A stretch of DNA of 18,914 nucleotides from an uncultured Actinomycetospora sp. (GTDB lineage: Bacteria > Actinomycetota > Actinomycetes > Mycobacteriales > Pseudonocardiaceae), in NCBI GenBank assembly GCA_902805495.1, contig CADCTH010000280.1:1-18914 (forward strand), read 5' to 3'. This document shows positions 7,704 to 14,338 of the stretch, piece after piece (the first letter of the stretch is position 1; every line of letters begins with the position of its first letter). The notes below the pieces were generated by a model. That model was not told the DNA's origin. It made no database searches and saw only the letters and a program-made list of their open reading frames with translations. The translations under genes and the position numbers were made by a program.

Positions 7704-9232
7704 GGGGCGCGCTGCTCGTCGCGGGCACCACGTCGGACGCCGGCAAGAGCGTCCTCGTCGCCGGCATCTGCCGTTGGCTGCACCGCCGCGGGGTCGACGT
7801 CGCGCCCTTCAAGGCGCAGAACATGAGCAACAACAGCGTGGTGTGCGCCGACGGCGGCGAGATCGGGCGCGCGCAGGCGCTGCAGGCCGCCGCGTGCGGG
7901 CTGGCGCCGAGCGTGCGGTTCAACCCCGTGCTGCTCAAGCCGGGCAGCGACCGCACCTCGCAGGTGGTGGTGCGCGGCGTCGTCGACGGGACGGTGTCGG
8001 CCGCGAGCTACCGCGAGCGCAAGGCCGCGCTGCACGGCGTCGTCGTCGACACCCTCGCCGCGCTGCTCGCCGACCACGACGTCGTGGTCTGCGAGGGCGC
8101 CGGCTCGCCCGCCGAGATCAACCTGCGCGCCACCGACATCGCCAACATGGGCCTCGCGCGCGCCGCCGACCTGCCCGTGATCGTCGTCGGCGACATCGAC
8201 CGGGGCGGGGTGCTGGCGCACCTGTTCGGCACGCTCGCCGTGCTCGAGGCCGCGGACCAGGCGTTGATCGCAGGCTGGGTGGTCAACAAGTTCCGTGGCG
8301 ACCCCGCCCTGCTCGCCCCCGGCCTCGAGCAGCTGCGCGCGCTGACGGGCCGCCCGACGCTCGGCGTGCTGCCGTGGAGCCCCGAGCTGTGGCTCGACGC
8401 GGAGGACTCGCTGGGCCACGTCGCCGACGGCGTCGTCGGCCGGCCGGGCGTGCCGCGCGGGCGGGACTGGCTGCGCGTCGCGGTGGTGCGCCTGCCGCGG
8501 GTCTCCAACGGCACGGACGTCGACGCGCTGAGCTCGGAGCCCGGGGTCGCGGTCCGCTGGGTCACCGAGCCGTCGCGCCTCGCCGACGCCGACCTCGTCG
8601 TGCTCCCCGGCTCCAAGGCCACCGTCGCCGACCTGGCGTGGCTGCGCGCGCAGGGTCTCGCCGACGCGGTCGCCGACCACGCCCGCGCCGGGCGCCCGGT
8701 GCTCGGGGTGTGTGGCGGCTACCAGATGCTCGGGCGCCGCATCCACGATCCGCACGGCGTCGAGACCACGCCGGGCACGGTCGACGGGCTGGGCCTGCTC
8801 GACGTCGACGTGACCTTCGACGTCGCCAAGCACCTCGGCACGCCGAGCGGGACGGCGCTGGGCGAGCCGGTGGCGTTCTACGAGATCCACCACGGCCGCG
8901 AGCTGCGCGACGGGGCGGAGCCCGTGGAGCCGCTGGTGACGCTGGCCGACGGTGCGCCCGAGGGCGTCGACGCCGGGCACGTGCTGGGCACCCACGCCCA
9001 CGGGCTGCTGGAGAACGACGCCTTCCGCCGGCGGCTGCTCGCGCGCGCCGCGGCGGCCGCGGGCCGGGACTTCACCCCGGCGCCCGACACGTCCTACGCC
9101 GCGGTGCGCGACGCCCAGCTCGACCTGCTCGGCGACCTCGTCGAGACCCACCTCGACACCGGAGCGCTCGAGCGGCTGATCATCGAGGGCGCGCCCGCGG
9201 GGCTGCCGGTCGTGCCGCCGGCGGGCGGGTGA
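7700..9232 (+). CDS. cobQ: Cobyric acid synthase
   Basis: CobQ amidates four carboxyl side chains of adenosylcobyrinic acid a,c-diamide, using glutamine and ATP, in cobalamin biosynthesis. It has 510 residues, a normal family length. The N-terminal dethiobiotin-synthetase-like ATPase domain has the P-loop GTTSDAGKS (9-17), then PFKAQNMSNNS, EIGRAQALQA, FNPVLLKP, EGAGSPAEINL and DRGGVLAHLFGT. The C-terminal class I glutamine amidotransferase domain has nucleophile Cys338 (GVCGGYQMLG), YEIHHG, and a catalytic histidine, probably His434, in GTHAHGLLE. GTG 7700 overlaps the PNPOx stop by 4 nt. The gene converges on the minus-strand neighbour with only 3 nt between stops. No cobalamin riboswitch is seen upstream, consistent with an internal operon position. 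Confidence 0.96.
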   Translation: MRGALLVAGTTSDAGKSVLVAGICRWLHRRGVDVAPFKAQNMSNNSVVCADGGEIGRAQALQAAACGLAPSVRFNPVLLKPGSDRTSQVVVRGVVDGTVSAASYRERKAALHGVVVDTLAALLADHDVVVCEGAGSPAEINLRATDIANMGLARAADLPVIVVGDIDRGGVLAHLFGTLAVLEAADQALIAGWVVNKFRGDPALLAPGLEQLRALTGRPTLGVLPWSPELWLDAEDSLGHVADGVVGRPGVPRGRDWLRVAVVRLPRVSNGTDVDALSSEPGVAVRWVTEPSRLADADLVVLPGSKATVADLAWLRAQGLADAVADHARAGRPVLGVCGGYQMLGRRIHDPHGVETTPGTVDGLGLLDVDVTFDVAKHLGTPSGTALGEPVAFYEIHHGRELRDGAEPVEPLVTLADGAPEGVDAGHVLGTHAHGLLENDAFRRRLLARAAAAAGRDFTPAPDTSYAAVRDAQLDLLGDLVETHLDTGALERLIIEGAPAGLPVVPPAGG

Positions 9233-9235
9233 CGC

Positions 9236-10459
9236 TCAGGCCCGCGCGACGTCGTACACGTGGCCCGCGTTGCGCAGGCGCTCGACCAGCGCCGGGCCCA
9301 TCGCCGTGGCGGGGGTCAGCGAGCCGGCGCGGGTGGGCAGGCGCTCGCCGTCGAGGGCCAGGCACAGCCCGCTCTCGCCGAGCATGACCGCGGTCGCGGC
9401 GTAGCCCGGGTCGCCCGAACCGGAGACGCGGGCGGTGTAGCGGGCGCCCGTGGTGGTCGTCGCGTCGACGTCGTGGCGGAACCACCCGTTCTCGCGCGTC
9501 TTCTCGCTGGGCCCCTCGCCGGGCTTGGGCAGGACGCGGTCGAGCACCTGGCGCACGCCGGGCGTGGCGAGCCCGCCGATCATGGCGCCCAGCCCCGCGG
9601 TCACCGCGCCGGCGGCGACGGCGCCGACGGGCCCGCTGCCGACGCCCATCACCTCGCCGTAGCGCAGCCCCTTGCCGTAGGCGTAGCCCGCGATGGCGTT
9701 GGACCGGCGCACGATGCGGGTGTTGTAGGACGCCATGACGAACGGCGCGACCCAGCGACCGTCGACCTGGTGCGGCGCCGGGTTGTCGCTGGGCTGGCGG
9801 GTGTCGGGCTCCGCGTCGCGCTCGGGGCTCAGCCCGTACGCGGCGCGCATGAGCTTGTACACCGCGCGGTCCGCCCGCGCGCCGTCGGCCAGCCCGCGCA
9901 TCGAGTCGATGGTGCCGCCCGAGACGCCGCCGCGGATGCGGGCGACGGCGGTGACGTCCTCGAGCTCGCCCTCGCCGTCGGCCTGCACGCGGCTGTGCAG
10001 CAGCAGCACCGAGAGGTCGGACGGGATGGAGTCGTAGCCGCAGGCGTGCACGATCCGCGCGCCGCTCTCGCGGGCCGCCCCGTCGTAGCGGTCGATGGCC
10101 TCGCGGGCGAACTGCACCTCGCCGGTCAGGTCGGCGTAGTGGGTGCCGGCCTGCGCGCACGCCGCGACGACGGGCAGCCCGTACTTGGCGTAGGGCCCGA
10201 CCGTGGTGACGAGCGCGGTCGTCGACGCGGCCAGCCGGGCGAGCGCGTCGTCGTCGCCGGTGTCGGCGACCACCAGCGGCCAGTCGCCGCCGGGGGCCGG
10301 CAGCCGGTCGCGGACCTTCTCCAGGCGCTCGCGGGACCGACCCCCCAGCGCGATGCGCGTCCCCGACGGGGCGTGTCGCGCCAGGTAGGCGGCCGTGAGC
10401 TCTCCGACGAAGCTCGTGGCGCCGAACAGGACCAGCTCGTGCTCGCGATCACCGGACAT
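9236..10459 (-). CDS. Saccharopine dehydrogenase / trans-acting enoyl reductase family protein
   Basis: A 407-residue protein with an N-terminal NAD(P)-binding Rossmann motif LVLFGATSFVGELTAAYLARH (starting about residue 10), a second-strand IALGGRSRERLEKV, and TTVGPYAKYGLPVVAACA followed by THYADLTGEVQF and HACGYDSIPSDLSV. This pattern is shared by the mycobacterial trans-acting enoyl reductases (Rv2953-like) and the broader saccharopine dehydrogenase NADP-binding group. A Gly/Ala-rich segment in the middle (GAVAAGAVTAGLGAMIGGLA) could be membrane-associating. Here it stands alone, without polyketide or lysine genes nearby, so its substrate is unknown. ATG 10459 is backed by TATCGT 6 nt upstream. 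It is convergent with cobQ. Confidence 0.87.
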   Translation of the reverse strand: MSGDREHELVLFGATSFVGELTAAYLARHAPSGTRIALGGRSRERLEKVRDRLPAPGGDWPLVVADTGDDDALARLAASTTALVTTVGPYAKYGLPVVAACAQAGTHYADLTGEVQFAREAIDRYDGAARESGARIVHACGYDSIPSDLSVLLLHSRVQADGEGELEDVTAVARIRGGVSGGTIDSMRGLADGARADRAVYKLMRAAYGLSPERDAEPDTRQPSDNPAPHQVDGRWVAPFVMASYNTRIVRRSNAIAGYAYGKGLRYGEVMGVGSGPVGAVAAGAVTAGLGAMIGGLATPGVRQVLDRVLPKPGEGPSEKTRENGWFRHDVDATTTTGARYTARVSGSGDPGYAATAVMLGESGLCLALDGERLPTRAGSLTPATAMGPALVERLRNAGHVYDVARA

Positions 10460-10471
10460 GGCGGCACGATA
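10457..10471 (-). promoter_or_regulatory. Putative leaderless promoter (TATCGT, 6 nt before ATG)
   Basis: On the minus strand TATCGT (10471-10466) precedes the ATG at 10459 by 6 nt, matching the TANNNT spacing for leaderless transcription. No Shine-Dalgarno sequence is visible. Confidence 0.45.
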
Positions 10472-10519
10472 GCCGCGGCCCCGCCGTGCGGCAGGCCCGC
10501 GGCCCGGCCGACCAGGGGA

Positions 10520-10732
10520 CTAGCGGCGCGGCGGCGGGTCGACCACGGGCAGGCCGACGGCCTTGGCGAGGCCCAGCATGCCCAGCAGCTCGGCGCAGTC
10601 CTCGACACCGGTCGAGCGCGACGCGACGACGCGGGCCGCCACGCGCTGGTCGGCCTGGTGCGCGACGAGCGCCGACTCGTGGGCGTCGGTCACGCGGTTG
10701 GGCGTGGGCTCGGTCTTCGGTCCGGCTCTCAC
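10520..10732 (-). CDS. Small hypothetical protein (70 aa)
   Basis: A 70-residue protein beginning with GTG 10732, which overlaps the TGA of the upstream 46-aa gene (GTGA), implying translational coupling. The sequence has a central helical part (VTDAHESALVAHQADQRVAA and STGVEDCAELLGMLGLAKA) and a Pro/Arg-rich tail. I recognise no domain. The frame continues upstream to 10966, but that part overlaps the neighbouring small gene and is Arg/Gln-rich shadow sequence. The coupling and helical content favour a real gene of unknown function. Confidence 0.6.
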   Translation of the reverse strand: MRAGPKTEPTPNRVTDAHESALVAHQADQRVAARVVASRSTGVEDCAELLGMLGLAKAVGLPVVDPPPRR

Positions 10733-10869
10733 AGTGCGCCACCCTTGCGCGTCGGGAAGGTCGCGCCGTCGTCGGACCCGTCCTTCTTGGCCTTCTTGAT
10801 GGCGCGCTTCTCCTTGAGGGACTTGTCGGACTTCTTGCTCGCGCTCTGGCGCGGCGACTTGTCGGACAT
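10729..10869 (-). CDS. Very small, highly basic Lys-rich protein (46 aa)
   Basis: A 46-residue protein read from ATG 10869, with a good ribosome-binding site (GAGAGGT) ending 5 nt upstream. It begins MSDKSPRQSASKKSDKSLKE and continues with a Lys/Arg/Ala-rich helix (KRAIKKAKK), then an acidic turn and TFPTRKGG. Small proteins of this MSDKSPRQ...SKKS...LKEKR type are, as I recall, widespread in actinobacteria with no assigned function; the strong charge suggests nucleic-acid or ribosome contact, which is only inference. Its stop codon overlaps the next gene's GTG start. Many gene callers would miss it because of its length. Lysine codons are all AAG. Confidence 0.7.
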   Translation of the reverse strand: MSDKSPRQSASKKSDKSLKEKRAIKKAKKDGSDDGATFPTRKGGAL

Positions 10870-10984
10870 GGGCTACCTCTCGGTAGACCGTCGCGAGGAC
10901 CCGGGAGCGGGTCGGACGAGGCGGTGTGCACCGGCGGATCGCGCCGCGGGGCGCACATCCCTTCACTCGTCCCAGAGGCGACGT

Positions 10985-11001
10985 CCGGGGCTCTGCCCCG
11001 G
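10985..11001 (-). terminator. GC hairpin between the nitroreductase and the small basic gene
   Basis: CCGGGGC-TCT-GCCCCGG is a perfect 7-bp stem with a 3-nt loop, 48 nt past the nitroreductase stop on the minus strand. A perfect palindrome ACCCCGGGGT (11021-11030) is also here. No U-run. Likely transcription end; the role is inferred. Confidence 0.4.
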
Positions 11002-11028
11002 GCCGGGTCGCTCAGAGGATACCCCGGG

Positions 11029-11055
11029 GTGGGGGAGATCCGGACCCCCTCACCG
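11029..11055 (-). terminator. Hairpin at the nitroreductase stop codon
   Basis: On the minus strand GGT(GA)GGGGG pairs with CCCCCACC around a 9-nt loop; the stop TGA lies within the upstream arm. With the 10985-11001 hairpin it may form a two-step terminator. Confidence 0.3.
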
Positions 11056-11499
11056 CGCGCTGATCGCGAACACCGGGTGGCGCGGGCCGATCGCGACCAG
11101 CTCGGCGTCGGTGGCGTCGGCGTCGACCCCGTCGAAGAACGCCCCGACCTCCCAGGCCCAGGCGCGCAGGTAGGCGCGCAGCACCGGGGCCTTCGCGTCG
11201 TCGGGGAGCTCGACCGCCCGCACGGTCTCCGAGCGCCGGCCGACGGTCAGCTCGGCCTCGCCCGCGACGCGCAGGTTGCGCACCCACTGGGTGTGTCCGC
11301 GGGCCGCGACGAGGTAGCGCTCCCCGTCGAGGCGCAGCGGGTTGACCGGTTTCGTGCGCACCTCGCCGCTGCTGCGCCCGCGGACCCCGAGCACCGCCGA
11401 CCCGGCGAGCGGCAGGCCGAGCCGGGTCAGGCCGGCGACCAGGGGGTTCATCACGGCGCGGGTGAAGCGGCCGGGGGCGCGGTAGTGGGCGGCGGCCAT
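11050..11499 (-). CDS. Nitroreductase / deazaflavin (F420)-dependent family protein
   Basis: A 149-residue protein of the actinobacterial DDN-like group, a split beta-barrel family whose members often use F420H2. Family features are MNPLVAGLTRLGLPLAGSAV at 17-36, then VRGRSSGEVRTKPVNPLRLDG, RYLVAARGHTQWVRNLRVAG and the C-terminal RHPVFAIS. The start is decided by a perfect GGAGG placed 5 nt before ATG 11499; ATG 11511 in the same frame would put that site inside the coding sequence. It is divergent from a TetR gene, and three operator copies lie just upstream, so it is very probably the regulator's target. Native substrate unknown. Cofactor F420 is inferred from the family. Confidence 0.86.
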   Translation of the reverse strand: MAAAHYRAPGRFTRAVMNPLVAGLTRLGLPLAGSAVLGVRGRSSGEVRTKPVNPLRLDGERYLVAARGHTQWVRNLRVAGEAELTVGRRSETVRAVELPDDAKAPVLRAYLRAWAWEVGAFFDGVDADATDAELVAIGPRHPVFAISAR

Positions 11500-11516
11500 G
11501 GTGTCCTCCATGATGT

Positions 11517-11580
11517 GAGCACTGCTCTCGACAAGGAGCACTGTTCTCCGGCGAGCGCCTCTCGTCAAGAGCAGTGCTCT
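11517..11580. promoter_or_regulatory. Three copies of a TetR operator (consensus GAGCASTGYTCTC)
   Basis: The divergent intergenic region carries GAGCACTGCTCTC (11517-11529), GAGCACTGTTCTC (11536-11548) and GAGCAGTGCTCTC (11569-11581). The core GAGCA-S-TGCTC is a palindrome with 5-bp arms, and the third copy lies in a perfect 13-bp palindrome (11568-11580). The sites occupy most of the gap between nitroreductase and TetR, so binding could control both genes. The role is inferred from symmetry, repetition and position next to a TetR gene. Confidence 0.75.
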
Positions 11581-11604
11581 CACAGTCGTGGCACGATGCG
11601 CGGT

Positions 11605-12261
11605 GTGCCCGCCGGAACCCGCGCCCGCCTGCGCGCCGAGACCACCCGCGCGATCCTCGACGAGGCACGCCGCCAGCTCGCCGAGCAGGGCGCGGCGGCG
11701 CTGTCGCTGCGCGCGGTGGCGCGCGAGGTCGGCATGGTGTCCTCGGCGGTCTACCGCTACGTCGCCAGCCGCGACGAGCTGCTGACGCGGCTCATCGTCG
11801 AGGCCTACGACGCGGTGGGGGAGCGCGCCGAGGCCGCCCGCGACCCCGACGCCCCGCCCCGTGCGCAGTGGCGCGCGGTCTGGCGGGCGGTGCGGGCGTG
11901 GGCGCTCGAGCACCCCGCGGAGTACGCGCTGGTCTACGGCTCGCCGGTGCCGGGCTACGCCGCGCCCGCCGAGACCATCCCGGCCGCGGGGCGGGTCGCG
12001 ATGGTGCTGGTCGCGATCGTCGCCGAGCACGGCTCCTGCCCGCCCGGCGACGGTGCCGGCGACCTGCTCGAGCGCGACGTGCTGCCCGGCATCGCCCCGG
12101 CCCTGGCCGTGCCGGCGGTGGCCGCGTGGACCCAGCTCTTCGGCACGGTGGGGTTCGAGGTGTTCGGCCAGTACCAGAACGTCGTGCGCGACCGGGAGGG
12201 CTTCCTCGACCGCGTCGCCGACGCCGCCGCGACGACGCTGGGGCTGCCCGACGGGCCGTAG
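11605..12261 (+). CDS. TetR/AcrR family transcriptional regulator, WHG-type C-terminal domain
   Basis: A 218-residue regulator. The N-terminal DNA-binding domain runs from ETTRAILDEARRQLAEQG through the helix-turn-helix at about 34-53 (LSLRAVAREVGMVSSAVYRY). The C-terminal ligand domain has WRAVRAWALEHPAEYALVYG followed by SPVPGYAAP, the hallmark of the WHG subgroup. It is transcribed away from the nitroreductase gene, with three matching operator copies in between, so it most likely represses that gene and itself until a small ligand binds. GTG 11605 is preferred because CACGAT lies 7 nt upstream like other leaderless starts here; ATG 11596 (adding MRG) is equally possible. A terminator-like hairpin follows the stop. 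Confidence 0.9.
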   Translation: MPAGTRARLRAETTRAILDEARRQLAEQGAAALSLRAVAREVGMVSSAVYRYVASRDELLTRLIVEAYDAVGERAEAARDPDAPPRAQWRAVWRAVRAWALEHPAEYALVYGSPVPGYAAPAETIPAAGRVAMVLVAIVAEHGSCPPGDGAGDLLERDVLPGIAPALAVPAVAAWTQLFGTVGFEVFGQYQNVVRDREGFLDRVADAAATTLGLPDGP

Positions 12262-12277
12262 GCGGCCGGAGGCTTGA

Positions 12278-12293
12278 CGCCGGGTGCCCGGCG
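12278..12293 (+). terminator. Hairpin after tetR
   Basis: CGCCGGG-TG-CCCGGCG, a perfect 7-bp inverted repeat 16 nt after the TetR stop (the end base pairs would open to form the loop). No U-run. Probable terminator. Confidence 0.4.
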
Positions 12294-12346
12294 GTCGACG
12301 GTGGCGGTGCTGACGCTGCCGACGTCGCCGTCGCGAGGGAGCCCGC

Positions 12347-12649
12347 ATGGCCGAGAACGATCGCCCCGACGAGGGAGAGCGCCCCGCACCGTCGCTCCCG
12401 GAGACCGTCCAGCAGGAGCGGGAAGAGGAGGAGGTCGCGGACAGCTCCCCGGCGGCCGGGGGGTCCATCGCGGGCACCCAGCGGCGCACGCGGGCCGCCG
12501 GGAAGGACCACGCCGGGTCGCTGCCCGGCACCGAGGACCGGGAGCGGCAGGCCGAGGAGGGGGCCGACGCCGAGCAGGCGCGGTCGGACCTCCCGTCGGT
12601 CCCGGGCACCGAGCAGCGCACCCGTGAGGACGGGCCGCCGAGGGACTGA
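12347..12649 (+). CDS. Small acidic, probably disordered protein with four degenerate repeats
   Basis: A 100-residue protein very rich in Glu, Asp, Arg, Gly and Pro, with no hydrophobic core, no signal peptide and no membrane segment, so probably disordered and cytoplasmic. The ATG at 12347 has a good ribosome site (GAGGGAG, ending 6 nt upstream). Four 11-residue units recur: SLPETVQQERE (16-26), SIAGTQRRTRA (40-50), SLPGTEDRERQ (58-68) and SVPGTEQRTRE (84-94), consensus S-(LIV)-P-G-T-(EQ)-x-R-(TE)-R. I recognise no family and assign no function. It stands between two TetR modules with its own apparent expression signals. Confidence 0.7.
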   Translation: MAENDRPDEGERPAPSLPETVQQEREEEEVADSSPAAGGSIAGTQRRTRAAGKDHAGSLPGTEDRERQAEEGADAEQARSDLPSVPGTEQRTREDGPPRD

Positions 12650-12664
12650 GCGGAACCGGGGGAG

Positions 12665-13291
12665 TCAGCCCAGCCGCGCCCGCAGGCCGGCGATCAGCAG
12701 GTCGAGCCCGTGGCGCACGACGTCCTCGTGCGCCTCGCCGGACGCGTCGCCGAGCTCGGTCGTCAGCCGGGCGAGGTGCGGGTGGGTCGCGGGGTCGCGA
12801 CCGCCGTGCGCCGCCGGCGTCCCGGCCCGCGCCCGGTCGTGCTCGGCGTGGTACTCCAGCGCCGAGCCGATGACGAAGTGCCCGATCGCGAGGAGCGTCC
12901 AGAACGCGTCGCGGTGGCTCAGCCCGCCCGCGACGAGCACGCCCAGCGTGGACTCCACCGCCGGCATCGACTCCTCCGTGGGGCGGTTGCCGGCGACCAC
13001 CAGCGCCGCGTCGCGGTGGGCGACCAGCGCCCTGTACTGCGCCAGCGCGCGCTCGTGCAGCCACTCCCACCACGGCTGGCCCTCGGCGGGACCGGGCGCC
13101 CGCCACTGGTCGGCGAGCAGGCGGTCGGCGACGTGGTCGAGCAGCGTGCGCTTGTCGGCGACGTGCCAGTACAGCGTCGGGGCGCTGACGCCCAGCTCGC
13201 GGGCGAGGCGGCGCAGCGACAGCCCCTCGAGGCCCACCTCGCCGAGCAGGTCCACGGCGGCGTCGACGACGGCGTCGCGGGTCAGCGCCAT
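12665..13291 (-). CDS. TetR family transcriptional regulator, TetR_C-type C-terminal domain
   Basis: A 208-residue repressor. The helix-turn-helix lies at about 25-44 (LSLRRLARELGVSAPTLYWH), followed by VADKRTLLDHVADRLL, close to the classical TetR/TetR_C group. The C-terminal domain includes ALAQYRALVAHRDAALVVAG and WTLLAIGHFVIGSALEYHAE, where inducers bind in the family. ATG 13291 has a strong AGGAGG site ending 4 nt upstream. It diverges from a drug-type ABC exporter with paired operators in the shared promoter region, so it probably represses the exporter and itself. Ligand unknown. Confidence 0.92.
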   Translation of the reverse strand: MALTRDAVVDAAVDLLGEVGLEGLSLRRLARELGVSAPTLYWHVADKRTLLDHVADRLLADQWRAPGPAEGQPWWEWLHERALAQYRALVAHRDAALVVAGNRPTEESMPAVESTLGVLVAGGLSHRDAFWTLLAIGHFVIGSALEYHAEHDRARAGTPAAHGGRDPATHPHLARLTTELGDASGEAHEDVVRHGLDLLIAGLRARLG

Positions 13292-13300
13292 GCGTCCTCC

Positions 13301-13350
13301 TTGCCGTCTCGAACAGCGTGAGAGTAGCGTCCCTAACGCTGTTAGGGAGG
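13301..13350. promoter_or_regulatory. Exporter promoter with two TetR operator copies
   Basis: Operator 1, CCCTAAC-GCT-GTTAGGG (13331-13347), is a perfect palindrome with 7-bp arms. Operator 2, CGAACAGCGTGAG (13310-13322), matches the reverse complement of its core in 11 of 13 positions. For the exporter a plausible -35 TTGCCG (13301-13306) and -10 TAGCGT (13325-13330) are 18 nt apart; operator 2 lies in the spacer and operator 1 covers the expected start site, so bound TetR would block RNA polymerase. GGGAGG (13345-13350) serves as ribosome site for the ATG at 13355. On the minus strand TACTCT (13326-13321) may be the tetR -10. Confidence 0.75.
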
Positions 13351-13354
13351 GATC

Positions 13355-14338
13355 ATGGACGACACCCCGGCGGTCGCGGTCCACGGCCTGGTCAAGCGGT
13401 ACGGCGAGGTCGAGGCGGTGCGCGGGATCGACCTCGAGGTCGCGCGCGGGGAGACCTTCGGCTTCCTCGGCCCGAACGGGGCCGGGAAGTCGACGACGAT
13501 CAACATCCTCTGCACGCTGGTCGCGCCCACCGCGGGCGAGGCGCGGGTCGTCGGCCTCGACGCCGTGCGCGACCGGGCCGCCGTGCGCCGGCGCATCGGG
13601 CTGGTGTTCCAGGACCCGACGCTCGACGGCCCCATGTCGGGCGAGCAGAACCTGCGCTTCCACCAGGAGCTCTACGGCGTCGACCGGCGGCGGGCCCCCG
13701 CGCGGCGCGAGGAGGTGCTGCGCACGGTCGGGCTCTGGGAGCGCCGGGCCGACCCCGTCACGACGTACTCCGGCGGGATGCGGCGGCGCCTGGAGATCGC
13801 GCGCGGCCTGCTGCACTCGCCGCAGGTGCTCTTCCTCGACGAGCCGACGATCGGGCTCGACCCGCAGACGCGCAGCTCGATCTGGGCCTACCTCGCCGAG
13901 CTGCACCGATCCGAGGAGATCACGGTCTTCGTCACCACCCACTACATGGACGAGGCCGAGCACTGCGACCGGATCGCGATCATGAACGAGGGCCGGATCG
14001 TCGCCCTCGACACCCCGGACGCGCTCAAGGCGCAGGTGGGGGCGGACCGCGTCACGATCACCACCGATGACGACGAGGCCGCGCTGCGGGCGCTGCGCGC
14101 CGAGTTCGGCCTCGAGGGCGCGGTGCGCGAGGGGGCGCTGACGGTGCGGGTGCCCGACGGCGCCGGCTTCGTGCCGCGCCTGTTCGCGCGTCTCGCGGTC
14201 GGCATCCGGTCGGTGACCGTCACCCGGCCCAGCCTCGACGACGTCTTCCTGGCGCACACCGGCACGACGATCCGCGACGCGGAGGCCGGCGCGGGCGGGA
14301 GCATGCACCCGATGGCCGTACGGATGCGAGGACGCTGA
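13355..14338 (+). CDS. ABC transporter ATP-binding protein, daunorubicin-resistance (DrrA) type
   Basis: A 327-residue nucleotide-binding subunit energising export through the permease encoded next. It has Walker A GPNGAGKST (39-47), Q-loop Gln86 in LVFQDPTLD, signature YSGGM (138-142), Walker B VLFLDE with catalytic Glu163, D-loop GLDP and switch His196 in TTHYMDEAE. The C-terminal extension of about 100 residues with the LDDVFLAHTG motif is typical of DrrA. ATG 13355 follows GGGAGG. The stop overlaps the permease start (TGATG), so the two are translated together. The adjacent TetR and operators indicate inducible expression. The exported compound is unknown; the drug-export label comes from the family. 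Confidence 0.93.
   Translation: MDDTPAVAVHGLVKRYGEVEAVRGIDLEVARGETFGFLGPNGAGKSTTINILCTLVAPTAGEARVVGLDAVRDRAAVRRRIGLVFQDPTLDGPMSGEQNLRFHQELYGVDRRRAPARREEVLRTVGLWERRADPVTTYSGGMRRRLEIARGLLHSPQVLFLDEPTIGLDPQTRSSIWAYLAELHRSEEITVFVTTHYMDEAEHCDRIAIMNEGRIVALDTPDALKAQVGADRVTITTDDDEAALRALRAEFGLEGAVREGALTVRVPDGAGFVPRLFARLAVGIRSVTVTRPSLDDVFLAHTGTTIRDAEAGAGGSMHPMAVRMRGR

Noticed and set aside
5632..9232. The RibD-like to cobQ cluster as a new biosynthetic gene cluster
   Set aside because: No synthase, tailoring or transport genes belong to it; the members are common actinobacterial housekeeping types.
10486..11604. Long plus-strand extension in front of the TetR regulator
   Set aside because: It overlaps three minus-strand genes and the operator array, and TetR homology starts only after about 11605.
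11512..12621. Upstream extension of the nitroreductase frame on the minus strand
   Set aside because: It runs through the operators and antisense to the TetR gene; the perfect GGAGG before ATG 11499 fixes the start.
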